The notes under the pieces were generated by a model. The model ran no database searches, was not told where the DNA came from, and saw only the letters and a program-made list of their open reading frames with translations. The translations under genes were made by a program, and so were the position numbers. 64,000 bases of DNA from Massospora cicadina (taxonomy: Eukaryota; Entomophthoromycota; Entomophthoromycetes; Entomophthorales; Entomophthoraceae): contig JAKSZP010006607.1 of assembly GCA_022478985.1 (NCBI GenBank), forward strand, positions 186,001 to 250,000, in the 5' to 3' direction. Positions 23,186 through 34,599 of the stretch are shown here, in pieces. The stretch's first letter is position 1; every line of letters begins with the position of its first letter.

Positions 23186-24463
23186 TGTTAGAAATCTAAC
23201 CAGGTGATATTCCTTACATATTAACAAAATTAGTATAATAATTAATCAAAGATAATTGTTGATTATTTTGTTAAGTTTGATTCAATATTTAATTTATACC
23301 TTTTTGTGCTCCCCATTTGTTTGGGTTGAGCTGTCCTGATCTGAAGGATCAAGAAAGTATCAGGCATCATCCCCAATAGGAATTGGTGGGTATCAACACT
23401 GGTGACTGAGCCCAAGGATGTTGAGATAATTAATACCAATTAGGATGACGAATTTCTTAAATTCGATGTTAAAAAGCATTGGGAAATGATCCTGATAGAG
23501 TTTTTAGCCAATATCAACACCAGCAACTTATGCTGAGAATACTGAACTAATTAATACTAATTGTGTAAGTATATCAGGCTTTTATACCGTTTCCAACTCC
23601 ATTTGAAAGTGATTGTGTGATTTCTGGCAGAAAGTCAAATCTCAGAGTACCATCAACTTATGCAAGGATGCTGAACAAACTAATATTAATTAAAATAAAA
23701 TCAAATTGTATTTTATCTTTGTGAGAGTATCAGGTGGAATTCCTGAAAGTATTTTGGTTTAATATGGCACTGGCAACTTATGCCAAGGATAAATATATAT
23801 TCAATTAAATTAGTATATGATGAATCAAGAGAGAATCACCAGTGAGAGTGTTAATTAATGCTAATCAGGGAGAATCACAATGTGAGTGCTGACGAAGCAG
23901 GCAATGAATGCCAATGACGTGGATAGGCAAAAAATGCCTACATATTGTTTTATCTCTCTCTTAATAAAAATATTTTCCAATATTCTAATCTTTAAATTCA
24001 TTCTTCATTTTATTTAATTAATTGTGGATACCTACCTCTGCTATTTTTAAAGTGTATGTAGTTCATCTTGGCTGATAGAGGAGGAATGGAAGATCCACAG
24101 AGGTTAGGTGCTTGGTGAACACACCTGGAGTGGTCAGCGCAACCAACTCATAACCTGGAATTAAGGATCAACCGTGGGAACTAGCCCAATCAGTGGATCC
24201 AGAAATGGACAATCAGGGATTGGCCATGAGGTGGAGGAGCAAGCGGTCAGGCTGCCCAGGATGGGGGTGAACCACCAGTGCCCACCAAGAGGGGCTAATC
24301 TGCTAAGGTAAAGTTGGTGTCCAGATGGATTGAGGAGTTTCCTGCTGCCCTGTAAGTAAAGGTAACCAATGATGGTGAAAAAGCAAGGACCAGCAGTCTT
24401 CATACTTTTTGGCCTGGCACACTAATGAAGTCACCTATTATTGTGAATGAAAAATTCTCAACA
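23186..24463 (+). mobile_element. Solo LTR (1278 bp) nested in the G3 5' LTR, same family as the G1 LTR
   Basis: It begins TGTTAGAAATC and ends AAAATTCTCAACA (TG...CA, inverted termini TGTTAG/CTCAACA). It is flanked by GCCGG (23181-23185) and GCCAG (24464-24468), a 5-bp target duplication with one change. The left G3 LTR shows the empty site near 13444-13455 (TTGGCCG then TTATTTCCTCTC). It is homologous to the G1 LTR (4377-5536, opposite strand). Strand is given as plus because the G1 LTR, whose sense is known from its PBS, matches its reverse complement. No internal region remains, so it formed by LTR-LTR recombination. Confidence 0.85.
23385..23820 (+). repeat. Four degenerate tandem units of about 120 bp inside the solo LTR
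   Basis: Units built on CAACTTATGC-x-AAGGAT followed by GA-x-AATTAATA-x-AATTA start near 23391, 23511, 23646 and 23762. They are diverged from one another. They account for the extra length of this LTR compared with the G1 LTR. Confidence 0.55.
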
Positions 24464-25420
24464 GCCAGTATTACCTCTCAAAAAACTTAGGATGTTTTTA
24501 ATAGGGATTCATTCTCTGGTACTGCCTAGCTCAATACACGCTCAGATCCCTGTTTACATTTTCTCTTTGATGATACACAATTGGCAGTAATCCCTAATTT
24601 TAAAAGCTTTTCTTCTCTGGACCCACGCTCAGATCCTTACTCTTTATCCTAAAAATTCTTCCAATTAGAGCACACAGCAAAAATTTCCTTGAGAAAATAT
24701 AGAACTTGAAATGGATTATAATAAATTATATTAAGAGAATACTCTGGTAATTAGTGTTCTGTAAAGTGTCTTTTTTTAGTGATTTCTTAGGGGAATTTAT
24801 AGTGGAAATTTAGTGCCCAACCCTTGGTTGGCACCTCCTCAATGAAACGGCAGCCATTGCCATTAATTTTCCCATCCTCCTCTCATCAGCAATAGTCTTC
24901 CCCATCCTGGCTAGGATTCCATCTTTGGACATCCTCAAGACCTAATATAGAAAGAATTGGAAAACGTATCCCTAAAATTTTCCTCTTGGTCCCAGTGAAC
25001 CAACCATTTTGGCAAGCTACCTGCTTAGGTAATGGTACTTGTTGCCATTAAGGCAGGTCGCAAACCAACTGATCAATTCTCCAGTTGCAGGTGGCATCAC
25101 ACGCCTCACAACTTGATCATAAATCTCCAATCAGTTAGTGATGAAACCCAACAGATCCCAATTGTTACACCTGATAGTTAATCATCAATCAACTATCAGA
25201 TGCCCCTATTTTGTCAGCAACTCTGCCTGATAATATCTTAAGCATGTATCTGGATTGATCCCTGATGGATTTGACTCAGGTAAATAACCTAAAATTCCCA
25301 AACATTGTTACCCTGAAATCAGGGTCAACTGATATCCAATTCACTTCGCTTTAGGGAATTATCCTTAGTGATCCAGGGTGATCTAGTCATCTGGAAATAT
25401 GGGGAAAAATCTAAATAACA

Positions 25421-26539
25421 AGATTAAATATAGAGCTTTCTTTCTTATAAGAAAATGTTGATATTGTAAGTATTTTAACATGGTAACAAAGAACATGAGT
25501 CCGTAAAAAGTCAGATAAAATTTTTATGACAGTTTATTGATACCATACAAATGCAGCATCATCTGCTTCAAAAACCTTAACTCAATTTCAAGATAGAATA
25601 CATTAAGCACCGGCACCCCATAACTGCTTATTATACATTAATGGAAAATTTGAAGCACCTTAGGAGGATCCAAATTTTTAATCCATTTTAAAATTACTTC
25701 GCTTTTGTCTTTCTTTGCCCAACAGCGTCATAAATTAAAAGAACAAGACATTATGCACAGGTATTCAAAAGTAACTTTTTGAGGATTGACCCTAATACTA
25801 AGGAAACTTTTCTTATCATAAACAGGTTTATTAACATATTATAGAGCGCATTGCACTATCTAGTACTAACATTAGCTTAGGGGCTCAAAGTTGATAGTTC
25901 TAGTCATGGTAGGTTTTTTAAGATACTATCTGAACAAGATCTCCTTACAAAATGACATTCACTTCATAATATGTTACTTTAACACAAGGCTCTTGTTGAT
26001 AAATATATTGATACTTATCTGCACTTAGTGATTTTAGCTAAATGAATGTTACTTATAAGTCAAGGAGACAAATGATTAGGTCTTGGGAAATATACAACAA
26101 ATAGCAATCTGCAAAATAGCAAAAAAGAGGGACATTTGTTCAGGGATAATAACATTTTTATAACGCGTTGTAAAAGGATTTGAGTCTATAGATTGATAGT
26201 AGTAAAATATGAGATTAAAATCCATGGCATCTGAGTGAGGTAAAAAAATGTAAATTGGTATTCAGAATTTAGTAAAACTGGAGATAAGTTAATTTTAGTT
26301 TTTGATAATATGTATAATTTCTTATGGTGCCCAAAAAACCTAAAGCAACATTTACAGCAGCAATGTGGCAAACCAAAGTTATATGTAGATTTGTAAATTG
26401 GATTGACGTCAGCATTATGCAAAGATTTTATCAACAACTCAGTTTAGTAATTAGTCAAATATAAGATTAAGTAAATAAATAGAGTTTTCATACATACAGT
26501 AAGAATTAATCTTATAATTTCTCCCATCTGAACAAACAT
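25421..26539. other. AT-rich spacer between G3 and G4, nothing identified
   Basis: No supported coding frame: the 83-codon minus-strand frame at 26186-26437 has no recognisable motif. No LTR ends or RNA genes seen. Confidence 0.3.
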
Positions 26540-27100
26540 CAGTGTTTAGCTTCCATTTGTGGTTTTATCGTGCTGAGCCCATGAATCCTGACAGTCCGTT
26601 TTTGAAGCATTCTAAGACTCATGGCAAGTATATTATCTGTTTTAAGGGTTTCAAGTCACTCTTAGATCCTGTCAACTAGAATTTCCATCCTATGTTTAAT
26701 ATGGTAAAAGGTACTTATCAAAGTCAAGAAGCAAAATGAGATATAAAAATAATGATGTTACTTAATTAGAGTATATAAATACGGGTTTTATTCATTACAT
26801 TTAACAATATAAACCCCATAAGGAAAGAAAATCAATAGTTAATAGAGGGGGAAATCTGGATTGGAGTCTCTTGATCAAGTAAAGAAACTAGATTGTACAA
26901 AGCCTTTGTAGCATAATTTGATGGGGTGAAAAGGTATGGTGATTGTACCAAGTTAGATGAGGCTTGGTATCATTTAGGTCAAATATTGGGCAAATTTTTT
27001 ATTCTTATCCTTTTGCAGGTTTATCTTAAATTTCTGCTTCAAATGCCAACTAGTTTAATGATCGCCTGACAGCCTGATGATGCTTCATTTTTATTAGGCA

Positions 27101-27115
27101 GGAGTTCATCTTGGG
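27101..27115 (+). repeat. Left target-site duplication of LINE-A
   Basis: GGAGTTCATCTTGGG at 27101-27115 is repeated exactly at 33940-33954, directly after the LINE A run. A 15-bp perfect duplication of this kind is the signature of target-primed reverse transcription. Confidence 0.9.
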
Positions 27116-27211
27116 GATTGCAATCTCTTTCTGCTAAGCATCACTTTTTGAAAATCAATTCAGCATTAAAATTTAGCTCAACTAAAGAGATTTACGAAAA
27201 CTATTAAAAAA

Positions 27212-30200
27212 CATGGCAAGAAACACCACAAAAGAACCCGCGGGCTCGGCCAAATGAGCCAGCACCACCCCAAACAAAGCAACCCTCGGTTACCCACCTC
27301 AGGTTCAACCAGAATCAATCGCTCTTAAGCAGCAGCTGTGAAAGCAGGCACCACCCCCAACCTGGAGCTACTTCAACTAGCGCCAGTTCACCTGATCGCA
27401 CTTCTGCAACCTGCACGCCCAACAGCTCTGTGTGCGCTGCCTCCCACCAACGCGCTGGGCCCCCTCCAACCAAGGAGGCCATCACCCACGCTGCTTTAAT
27501 GGCGTCTGCTAAGTTGAATGCAACTCAGCCCATCCAGGCATTCACCTCCCCCATCGTGCCAGCTAATTCAGCCCCATCTATTATTGCTGACGCCATGTTT
27601 CTGGCTCCCCCATGAGGGGCGATACCCAGCTACCTGGCCCCCAAACCTTCAAATGTAAGGTTGGATTAGCCGCACATTCTGGTTCACTAAGCACCAAATT
27701 GGGACAATCTACTCTTACCAATGGGGATTCAAATGGTTCGGATTTTGGAACTTCACACCAGTTCCAATCTCACCCGTCCCATTTAAACCCCATAATCGGC
27801 ACTTCTCAAGTCAACACTTTATCTCCATATGCTAAAAACAACCAATTCACCAATCAACCAGTGAGTTTTGCCCATGAAATCACAGCAAATACTCAGGCTG
27901 AAATTACCCAAATAGATTGGGATGGTGATGAAACATCGCCCTACTCCCAATTGGCTGGATTTATTTCCAATCTGGATGGGCCTCCTCAATTTAGCAAGGC
28001 CCAAAAATCACCTGGCCCCCAAACCCTCGGATGTAAGGTTGGATTAGCCGCGCATTCTGGTTCACTAAGCACCAAATTGGGACAATCTACTCTTCCCAAT
28101 GGGGATTCAAATGGTTCACATTTTGGAACTTCACACCAGTTCTAATCTCACCCATCCCATATAAACCCCGTAATTGGCACTTCTCAAGTCAGCACTTTAT
28201 CTCCATATGCTGAAAACGACCAGTTCACCAATCAGCCAGTGAGTTTTGCCCATGAAATCACAGCAAATACTAAGGCTGAATTTACCCAAATAGATTAGGA
28301 TGGTGATGAAACATCGCCCTACTCCCAATTGACTGGAGTTAATTCCAATCTGGATGGGCCTCCTCAATTTAGCAAGGCCCAAAAATTACCTGGCCCCCAA
28401 ACCCTCGGATGTAAGGTTGGATTGGCCGCACATTCTGGTTCACTAAGCACCAAATTGGGACAATCTACTCTTCCCAATGGGGATTCAAATGGTTCAGATT
28501 TTGGAACTTCACACCAGTTCTAATCTCACCCGTCCCATTTAAACCCCGTAATTGGCACTTCTCAAGTCAGCACTTTATCTCCATATGCTGAAAACGACCA
28601 ATTCACCAATCAGCCAGTGAGTTTTGCCCATGAAATCACAGCAAATACTCAGGCTGAATTTACCTAAATAGATTGGGATGGTGATGAAACATCGCCCTCC
28701 TCCCAATTGGCTAAAGTTAATTCCAATCTGGATGGGCCTCCCCAATTTAATGAGGCCCAACAATCCGCCCCTCAATTCAATATGATGCCAGCAACTGCTG
28801 TAACATTCCAGCAACAGGGGAACTCTGCAAACTTGTCCAAACCACCAGCTCACATTCAACTTGAGATTGCAGCCTAAAGCAAACACAAACGTACCAAAGG
28901 AGCCACTGGGGCGTGGCAAACAACTCTGGCACTAACGCTACCCAAAGCTGATCCCCATGAAGTGGCGTTTATTGCTGATGTTAAGAAGAAATGGACCGAA
29001 ACTAGAGCGCAAAAAGCTCTACCTCGCTCAACCCTCTCCCACGCAATTAGCCTTTATTATGGGCATAACCCTGTTGAATTCTATACAGTGGATTACTTCT
29101 CATACTTTGCAGTGATCGCGGAGACATTTCCAATTATCATCATCCATGAATCAGTGGAGGGCCACTACATCGATGTGGGCTTCACTGAAGCTGCCCTTGC
29201 TGATCATGCTGCCACCCTCCAGGTCATTATTCCGCGTGGATCTCTTTGCATCTCCCGCACACGCTCTCACCTGCAGAAAATTTCATGGGTTACTTTTTAC
29301 AACCTACAACGACTGTTGATCCTGAGTCTCTTAAACTGTCGCTCCATCGTGGTTTTAATGGATTTTGGGTCTGTTCTTTCAGTGGACTTTAGCATCCCCT
29401 CTTACTATGCTCCCACTCAAAGAGCTCGCACTGCTAGGGCGTCGTTCATCCCCTCCCCCACTGTATCCCGCAACATTGAGGTTATTCCTCGTGTGGCGGT
29501 AGTTGGGGCATGCCCTGAGATCTTTTTTGTCGACCCTGATCAGGCGCGCCCCCGGTGTTCATGGTGTAACGCCCTTGGACACCTGTATAGTGGATGCACA
29601 GCTCAAAAACAAGCCCTCTTAGCCACCACCCAGGGGGCTAAAACAGGCCAAAAACGATCCCATGTGGCCGCAGAAGCAATTACACAACCCACACAATGGG
29701 TTCCCATTCAAAACCTGTCCCCTGAGGCCTTACGCCTAGCAGTTGAAACAGCTAACCCCACTATTGGTATGGGATACCTTCGCGCTCATGCCCCCTTCCA
29801 ATGGGCACCCCCTCCAATCTCCCAGAGTCAACTCCCTCTCTCACCAAGCGCAAGGCATCTCCCACAGGGCGCCCCTCGTCAGCCACCCCCACTCAGGGCT
29901 CCGCGGCACCCCCACCAACCTCCACCAGTAACTTATCGCATCAACCCACCAGCTCCCAATGGAGCTTGCCCACCAGCATGGAATGGCAACCTGCGGCCTG
30001 CGGTAGAAGTGCCACCTCAAAGAGTCCTACCCCAACCCCACAGTACATTTTGCGCGGCTCCTTTGCAGTGTTGGAGGAAGTGAATATGGACTCAGACTCA
30101 TCAAATGGGGACACCGCGGAGGTCGCCATTGAGAACCCTCAGGTCCTTCCCCTGCAACAGAGCGGGGGCAGCATCCTAGGCTGGCTTACTGGGTCCTCCG

Positions 30201-30307
30201 CCCCCCACCCTCTCCTTCCCCTCAGAACCCTCGACGCTCCTCATGGATTGCAGCTAATAGTCAAGCTAAAGAACTCAAAACTAGCCGCCTCACAGCAGCA
30301 GGTTTAA
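27212..30307 (+). pseudogene. LINE-A ORF1 (repeat-containing, CCHC nucleic-acid-binding protein), broken
   Basis: An ATG at 27212 reads MARNTTKEPAGSAK and stops. The frame resumes at 27430 (rich in P, A and T) and from 27612 runs through one whole repeat unit. Two later repeats carry stops. The conserved core is open from 28962 to 30083: MAFIADVKKKWTETRAQ near the start, and a zinc knuckle CSWCNALGHLYSGC (C-x2-C-x4-H-x4-C, 29556-29597). After a frame change near 29780 a P/S/T-rich tail continues in another frame to a stop at 30307. ORF1 proteins of this type bind LINE RNA. The stop lies 37 bases before the ORF2 ATG. Confidence 0.75.
27633..28766 (+). repeat. Three 378-bp in-frame tandem repeats in LINE-A ORF1
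   Basis: Units start at 27633, 28011 and 28389 with CCTGGCCCCCAAACC; spacing is exactly 378 bp both times (126 codons, no frame change). Identity between units is high, with a few point changes including premature stops in units 2 and 3 (for example near 28143 and 28297). The last unit merges into unique sequence near 28750. Each unit encodes glycine, serine and asparagine-rich text such as GDSNGS and TKLGQSTL. Confidence 0.9.
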
Positions 30308-30344
30308 GCGCTGGCAACCCCCCAGGTCATGAAGGGGAACAGCT

Positions 30345-33300
30345 ATGAGTCCCCACGGCAGCACCCTGGCTCTGCAATTTATCAACGCGAATGGGTTGTG
30401 GGACTTCAAGCGGAGATTCTACCTCCTCCGCAACTTCAGGTCAGCACAAATTGACATCGCTGCTGTCCAGGAGCCCCATATCCTCCCCCACAAACAATAT
30501 GCATGGAATGAACAGTTTGGAGGCAACTCCTTCTGGACAAACCATGCCGCCCTTATTGTTTTGAATCCCCGGGTTAAAACCCATTCTTTTTCACAATATC
30601 TATGTGGCCGCCTCATACTGGCCAAACTCACCACTACCAATTTCTCTTTCTTCGCTGCAAGCATCTACCTGCATAATGCAGGTCAGGAGCAAAACCAGCT
30701 CTTGTAAGAGCTCGTTCAACTCAATCTCCCACGGAATACAGCCCTTTGGGAGATTTCAACACAACTATAAGTCGCATCTGTGACTCTTACCCCCCTGAAG
30801 CAAAGGAACGCCCTGGATCAAGTCACCTCCAGGATTTCCTTCGCCTGAGTGGCTTTATAGATGCGCTTCCGCCCTCCGCGTCTGGCCTAGGTTGCATGAC
30901 TAGGATTCAATATGTTGGAGGCGCTTTCCAGTCAGCGTCACACATATATATGGCACTGATTGGCCCCCTGCTAATTGACCGCGTCTCAAAAACCATCTCT
31001 CATGACAACCATCTGAGTGATCACAGGTCACTCACCGTTGTCCTCACCACCACGCTTAGACCATCGCGTAGGTTCTGGCCTAGGGTTGCCCCAGCTCTTC
31101 TCAACAACCCCTTCACTAAGGAGAATCTGTCTATGACCATCCGGGAGACTCTCACCTCCCCCACCCCACCCGCTTGACCACAAGGCTAGATGGGCGGTGA
31201 CCAAGGAGGGCATCGCCCGCGTTGCTTACAACCGTGCCAAAGCCCAGATGACCGCAGCTCGCGCCAGAGTCAAAAGGGTGGAAGCCAGAATCAGACATCT
31301 GGAGAGAAACTGCCAGCCTTCGCCCTCTCCCAGATGGTTGGAAAACTAGGAAGCGGCTCATGAAGCACTCCGCTTGGAGCTCACACTGCAGGAAGAACGG
31401 GCAGCAAACTTTACAACATCTCATTACTATGCTCAATGCGAACGCCCCACCCGCTACTTCAGAAACAGAAAGCCCGGTCAACAGCGCAGGATATTACTGC
31501 ACTGAAGATTGGCACTACAACCACTTCGGATAAGGAGGAAATCATGAAGGAACTACACCGCTTCTACTCCAGCCTCTTCCATGCCACCCAGGTGGACCCA
31601 TCGGACATCCAAGACTTACTGTGGCGGGCTCAAGAGCCGCCCATTGACCCACGGGCTGATGAGGCTCTACTGGCGCCTATTTCCATCCAGGAGGTGATGG
31701 AAACCCTTCTGAAATCCCCACGGCTTAAAGCATCAGGCCCAGATGGAATACCCTTCGAGTTGTGCCTTCTGGAACCTGCGGTGATAGCCAGAACCCTCCG
31801 CGACCTCTTCGCTACACTCTTGGTGAACGGCGAGGTCCTCCCCGACTCCAGAGGCTCAATCACGACCCTCATTCACAAGAAGTTAGACCGTGAGAACCTG
31901 GCGAACTAGCGCCCCATAGCGTTGATCAACACAGACCACAAGCTCTTCACAAAGCTTCTGGCCAACCGCATCACCAAATGGGTGTCACCTCGCCTCTCCC
32001 CATCCCAGCACGGTTTTATTCCGGTGAGGTCGTTATGGGACAACTATAATGACCTTCACGTTACTTTGACTGCTAGCTCTCGTAAGGTGAATGGCTTTGT
32101 GGCTCTCCTGGATATGGAGAAAGCATATGATTGGGTGGCCTGGAAGTATATTGATGCTTCCCTGGCCCGCTTCCATCTCCCCCCGCAGCTAGGCGCTGGA
32201 TATCAGCGCTCTATGACCAGCTCCACACCAGAGTCCTGGCGCCAATGGTTTTTGCAGTGGCAGTACCAGTTGGACAAGGTCTCTGGCAAGGGGACCCCCT
32301 GAGCCCTATCCTTTTTAACATCACCCTCGACCCCCTCTTGGCCTCCTTACAGGACTAGCTAACAGGGATTCTGGTCCCAGGTAAAGCCCTCACCCGCAAC
32401 ATGACATTTGCAGATGACACCGCCATTGCATTTGGCTGCCCTGGGGATGTTGCCCTCGCTGCTGTGACCATTGAGAGGTACACCAAGGCGTCCAACGCCA
32501 TGGTCAACACCTCCAAGACAACAGTTGTACAGGTCGGCTCCCCCACCTTCCCCCCACCATTTGGTATTGAACCTGAGCGTGGTACCTTCCGTCACCTGGG
32601 CGTTCTCACCAACCAACAAGGAGTTGCGCTAAAAGACAATGAGGACTTGCTCCTCGCAGCAGTTAACTCCAGGATTGCCAGCTGGAACTGGTGGCACATT
32701 ACCCCCCAGGGTCGAGCTCAGATGGCCAATGTGTTCCTCCTCTCCAAAGTCTGGTTTCTAGAGCACGTCTGCCCATTCAAAAATGCATTTTATATGCGGC
32801 TCAATGTAACCTCCGCTGTTGGATCTGGGGCCCAAACCATCCACCAATGGCCCTCTCAACCTTTGTCTGACCCAGCAATGAAGGGGGCCTAGGGCTTCTG
32901 GACATGCGATCCCACGCCACCACAATCTTCCTGAAGTTCCTATGGCCGATTGTCTGCTGGGACGCGACCCCCATGCCCCAATGGGCGCCCGCCCTCCGCC
33001 AGTCAGTATCGGCAGCTCTGGGTCTTCCTAGAGCATCTCTGACCTCATTAGGGGAGCAGCTCACAAACCACCCAGGCCATCGCATAAAACCATCCTCATC
33101 CCCCTACTGGAACCAGGCTCTCCTTACCCTGAAACGAGTAGGCGCGCGGATCCATTATGCCTTCCCATACAGAAGGGAAGGTCCTGGCCTCAGCCCCCGT
33201 CGCCATGCAATTGTGCACAATGGACAAGTTGTCACAACTCGCCTCAACCCCCAAGATCGTTCTCCCATCCGCCCAAGACTCCTTGAGCTTTTCCCTCCCT

Positions 33301-33869
33301 CTGTGAGATTCAACCTTAAGGAATTGTGGAAGGACGTCTATCACCCCATCCTGTCAGCAAAGGTGTCCAACACCTTATGGAGGGTGCTCCACTGTTCATA
33401 CATGACAGGGGACCATACTGGCCCCACCTTCCAGCACTGAAGCTGCCCCTGCTGTGCGGAGCCTATTGACTCCCACCTCCATTGTTTTTTCACCTGTCCA
33501 GGTGTTGCCGCATTTTGGCCAAAGGCCCACACGCTCCTCCATGCTCAGCCCTGGTATGGACACCCTGTGTAAGACCTCATGTTCGAGCAGACGTTGCCTG
33601 GTTGCCACCAACCCCTCCATGTCCTCGCCTATGCCACAGCCATCTGGACCATCCATAACTCCTTCCTTCGTGCTGCCTTTGACCAGCAAGTGTGGAATTT
33701 TCCACACATGATCACCCACTTTCAGGTACACTTTGAGATGGCCCTGAAGGTCTGCACTATGTTGCCAACCCTCCCCCGCTCAGTTGTCACTGCAGCACGG
33801 CTCTGGCGCGCAAACCCCCTCCCTTTCTCAATGCCTCCTCCCTCCTCTTCCCTCGCCTCAGGCTCTTAG
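30345..33869 (+). pseudogene. LINE-A ORF2: endonuclease, reverse transcriptase, C-terminal zinc finger; broken
   Basis: The frame opens at ATG 30345 with LQFINANGLWDFKRR and VQEPH (APE-type endonuclease, N and E motifs). After a stop at 30705 it continues GDFN (30752) and SDHR (about 31016). RT pieces are SGPDGIPFELC (about 31740), HGFIPVRSLWDN (palm preamble), LLDMEKAYDWV (motif A, aspartate kept), QGDPLSPILFN (motif B, about 32290) and FADDTAIAF (motif C, about 32406, both aspartates kept). Downstream lies a C-terminal CPCCAEPIDSHLHCFFTC finger of zf-RVT type at about 33440-33500, then an open piece ending at 33869. There are at least four stops and several frame changes. It would cut target DNA and reverse transcribe LINE RNA; this copy cannot. 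Confidence 0.8.
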
Positions 33870-33939
33870 GAGCCCAGGCGTAATTCAATAAACATTGATG
33901 AATCCCCCCTCAGGTTGGGACCATCTAGTACTAAAAAAA
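33870..33939 (+). other. LINE-A 3' UTR and tail
   Basis: It contains AATAAA (33887-33892), then CCCCCCTCAGGTTGGGACCA and CTAGTACTAAAAAAA. The same motif ends the 49-bp fragment at 7435-7483, so it is the true 3' end recognised at insertion. Confidence 0.8.
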
Positions 33940-34599
33940 GGAGTTCATCTTGGGTATTTTGGGCTCTAATTGGTCTAACGGAATTTTCCTAGTATTAATT
34001 TTGAGCCTCACCAAAAATTAGGTTTTAAGTATGATTAATTAATGTGACTTCATTAATCCACTTCTTAGGCCTAGGCATCATACTCTCGAGTAAGTCAAAT
34101 GCTTGGGCTTGGTCCCATCAAGTTTAATAACCTAGTATCTGCATCTTCCCTTATTAAAATATTGGTTGGGGGAGTACAGAAGCAAAATGATATTAGTATG
34201 TGGTTAATAGTTAACTCAGTTTCTAAAGACTTAATTGAGTATTCATGCATGCGTTTGCAGGATATAGCGTATGGCCCATCCCAGATGAAACCTAATTTTC
34301 CTCTTCAGGAGCTATACATATGCGCTAGTACAAGACTAAATTTGAAATTTAAAAAGTGGGTAGGAGCGTCAGGAGCATTAGATGTTTTGCCTTATCATTT
34401 AACTTTCTTGGCTAGATTTGTTATTTGCCACTGATTGAAGTTGTATTTTCTTCTGAGCTAATCTTCTTAGCGCCTTTTCAGGCTCTTAAGTATTATTACT
34501 GTAACTTTATGAGCTGATAGAGCCAGAATTTCATATTATCTTTCATATAAGAGCTTGATGGATGACATTTTGACAATTCTATGAAAACTTATCCTGTAA

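Larger units (their letters stand above)
22997..25420 (-). repeat. 5' LTR of gypsy element G3 (right copy), split by a solo LTR
   Basis: It is homologous to 13268-14962 outside nested insertions. The inner edge abuts the PBS. The outer edge is set where similarity stops: AATATGGGGAAAAATCTAAATAACA here against AATATGGGCAAAGATTCAACA there, giving a minus-strand start TGTTATTTAG. Without the 1278-bp nested solo LTR and one 5-bp duplication it is about 1140 bp. It contains the pre-insertion site that proves the 556-bp solo LTR in the other copy. Confidence 0.8.
27116..33939 (+). mobile_element. LINE-A: full-length non-LTR retrotransposon, 6824 bp
   Basis: The element runs from the end of the left 15-bp duplication to a short A run (CTAAAAAAA) before the right duplication. 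It has a short 5' leader (27116-27211), ORF1 with 378-bp repeats and a CCHC knuckle, ORF2 with endonuclease, RT and a C-terminal zinc finger, and a short 3' UTR with AATAAA at 33887. It is clearly more GC-rich than the surrounding DNA. Both ORFs are broken by stops and shifts, yet the target duplication is perfect, so insertion may be younger than the decay pattern suggests. Domain order fits Tad-like fungal LINEs, though I see no RNase H domain. Clade assignment needs a tree. Confidence 0.9.
26540..34120 (-). repeat. 3' LTR of gypsy element G4, split by LINE-A
   Basis: Outside LINE-A (26540-27115 and 33955-34120, about 744 bp together) it matches 42328-43071. Shared blocks include GCATTCTAAGACTCAT, AACCCCATAAGGAAA, TAATAGAGGGGGAAATC, GCCTTTGTAGC, CCTGACA and GAATTTTCCTAGT. 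On the minus strand both begin TGATGG. The match continues across the LINE junction, so the LINE inserted into a pre-existing LTR. The left edge is set by loss of similarity and may be off by a few bases. Confidence 0.8.

Noticed and set aside
27240..27620. GC-rich CDS-like region suggesting a host gene exon
   Set aside because: It lies inside the LINE-A target duplications and continues into ORF1 repeats, so it is LINE sequence.
28575..28919. 114-codon minus-strand frame and similar 61-codon frames at 27819 and 28197
   Set aside because: Shadows of the LINE-A 378-bp repeats on the opposite strand; they recur only because the repeat recurs.
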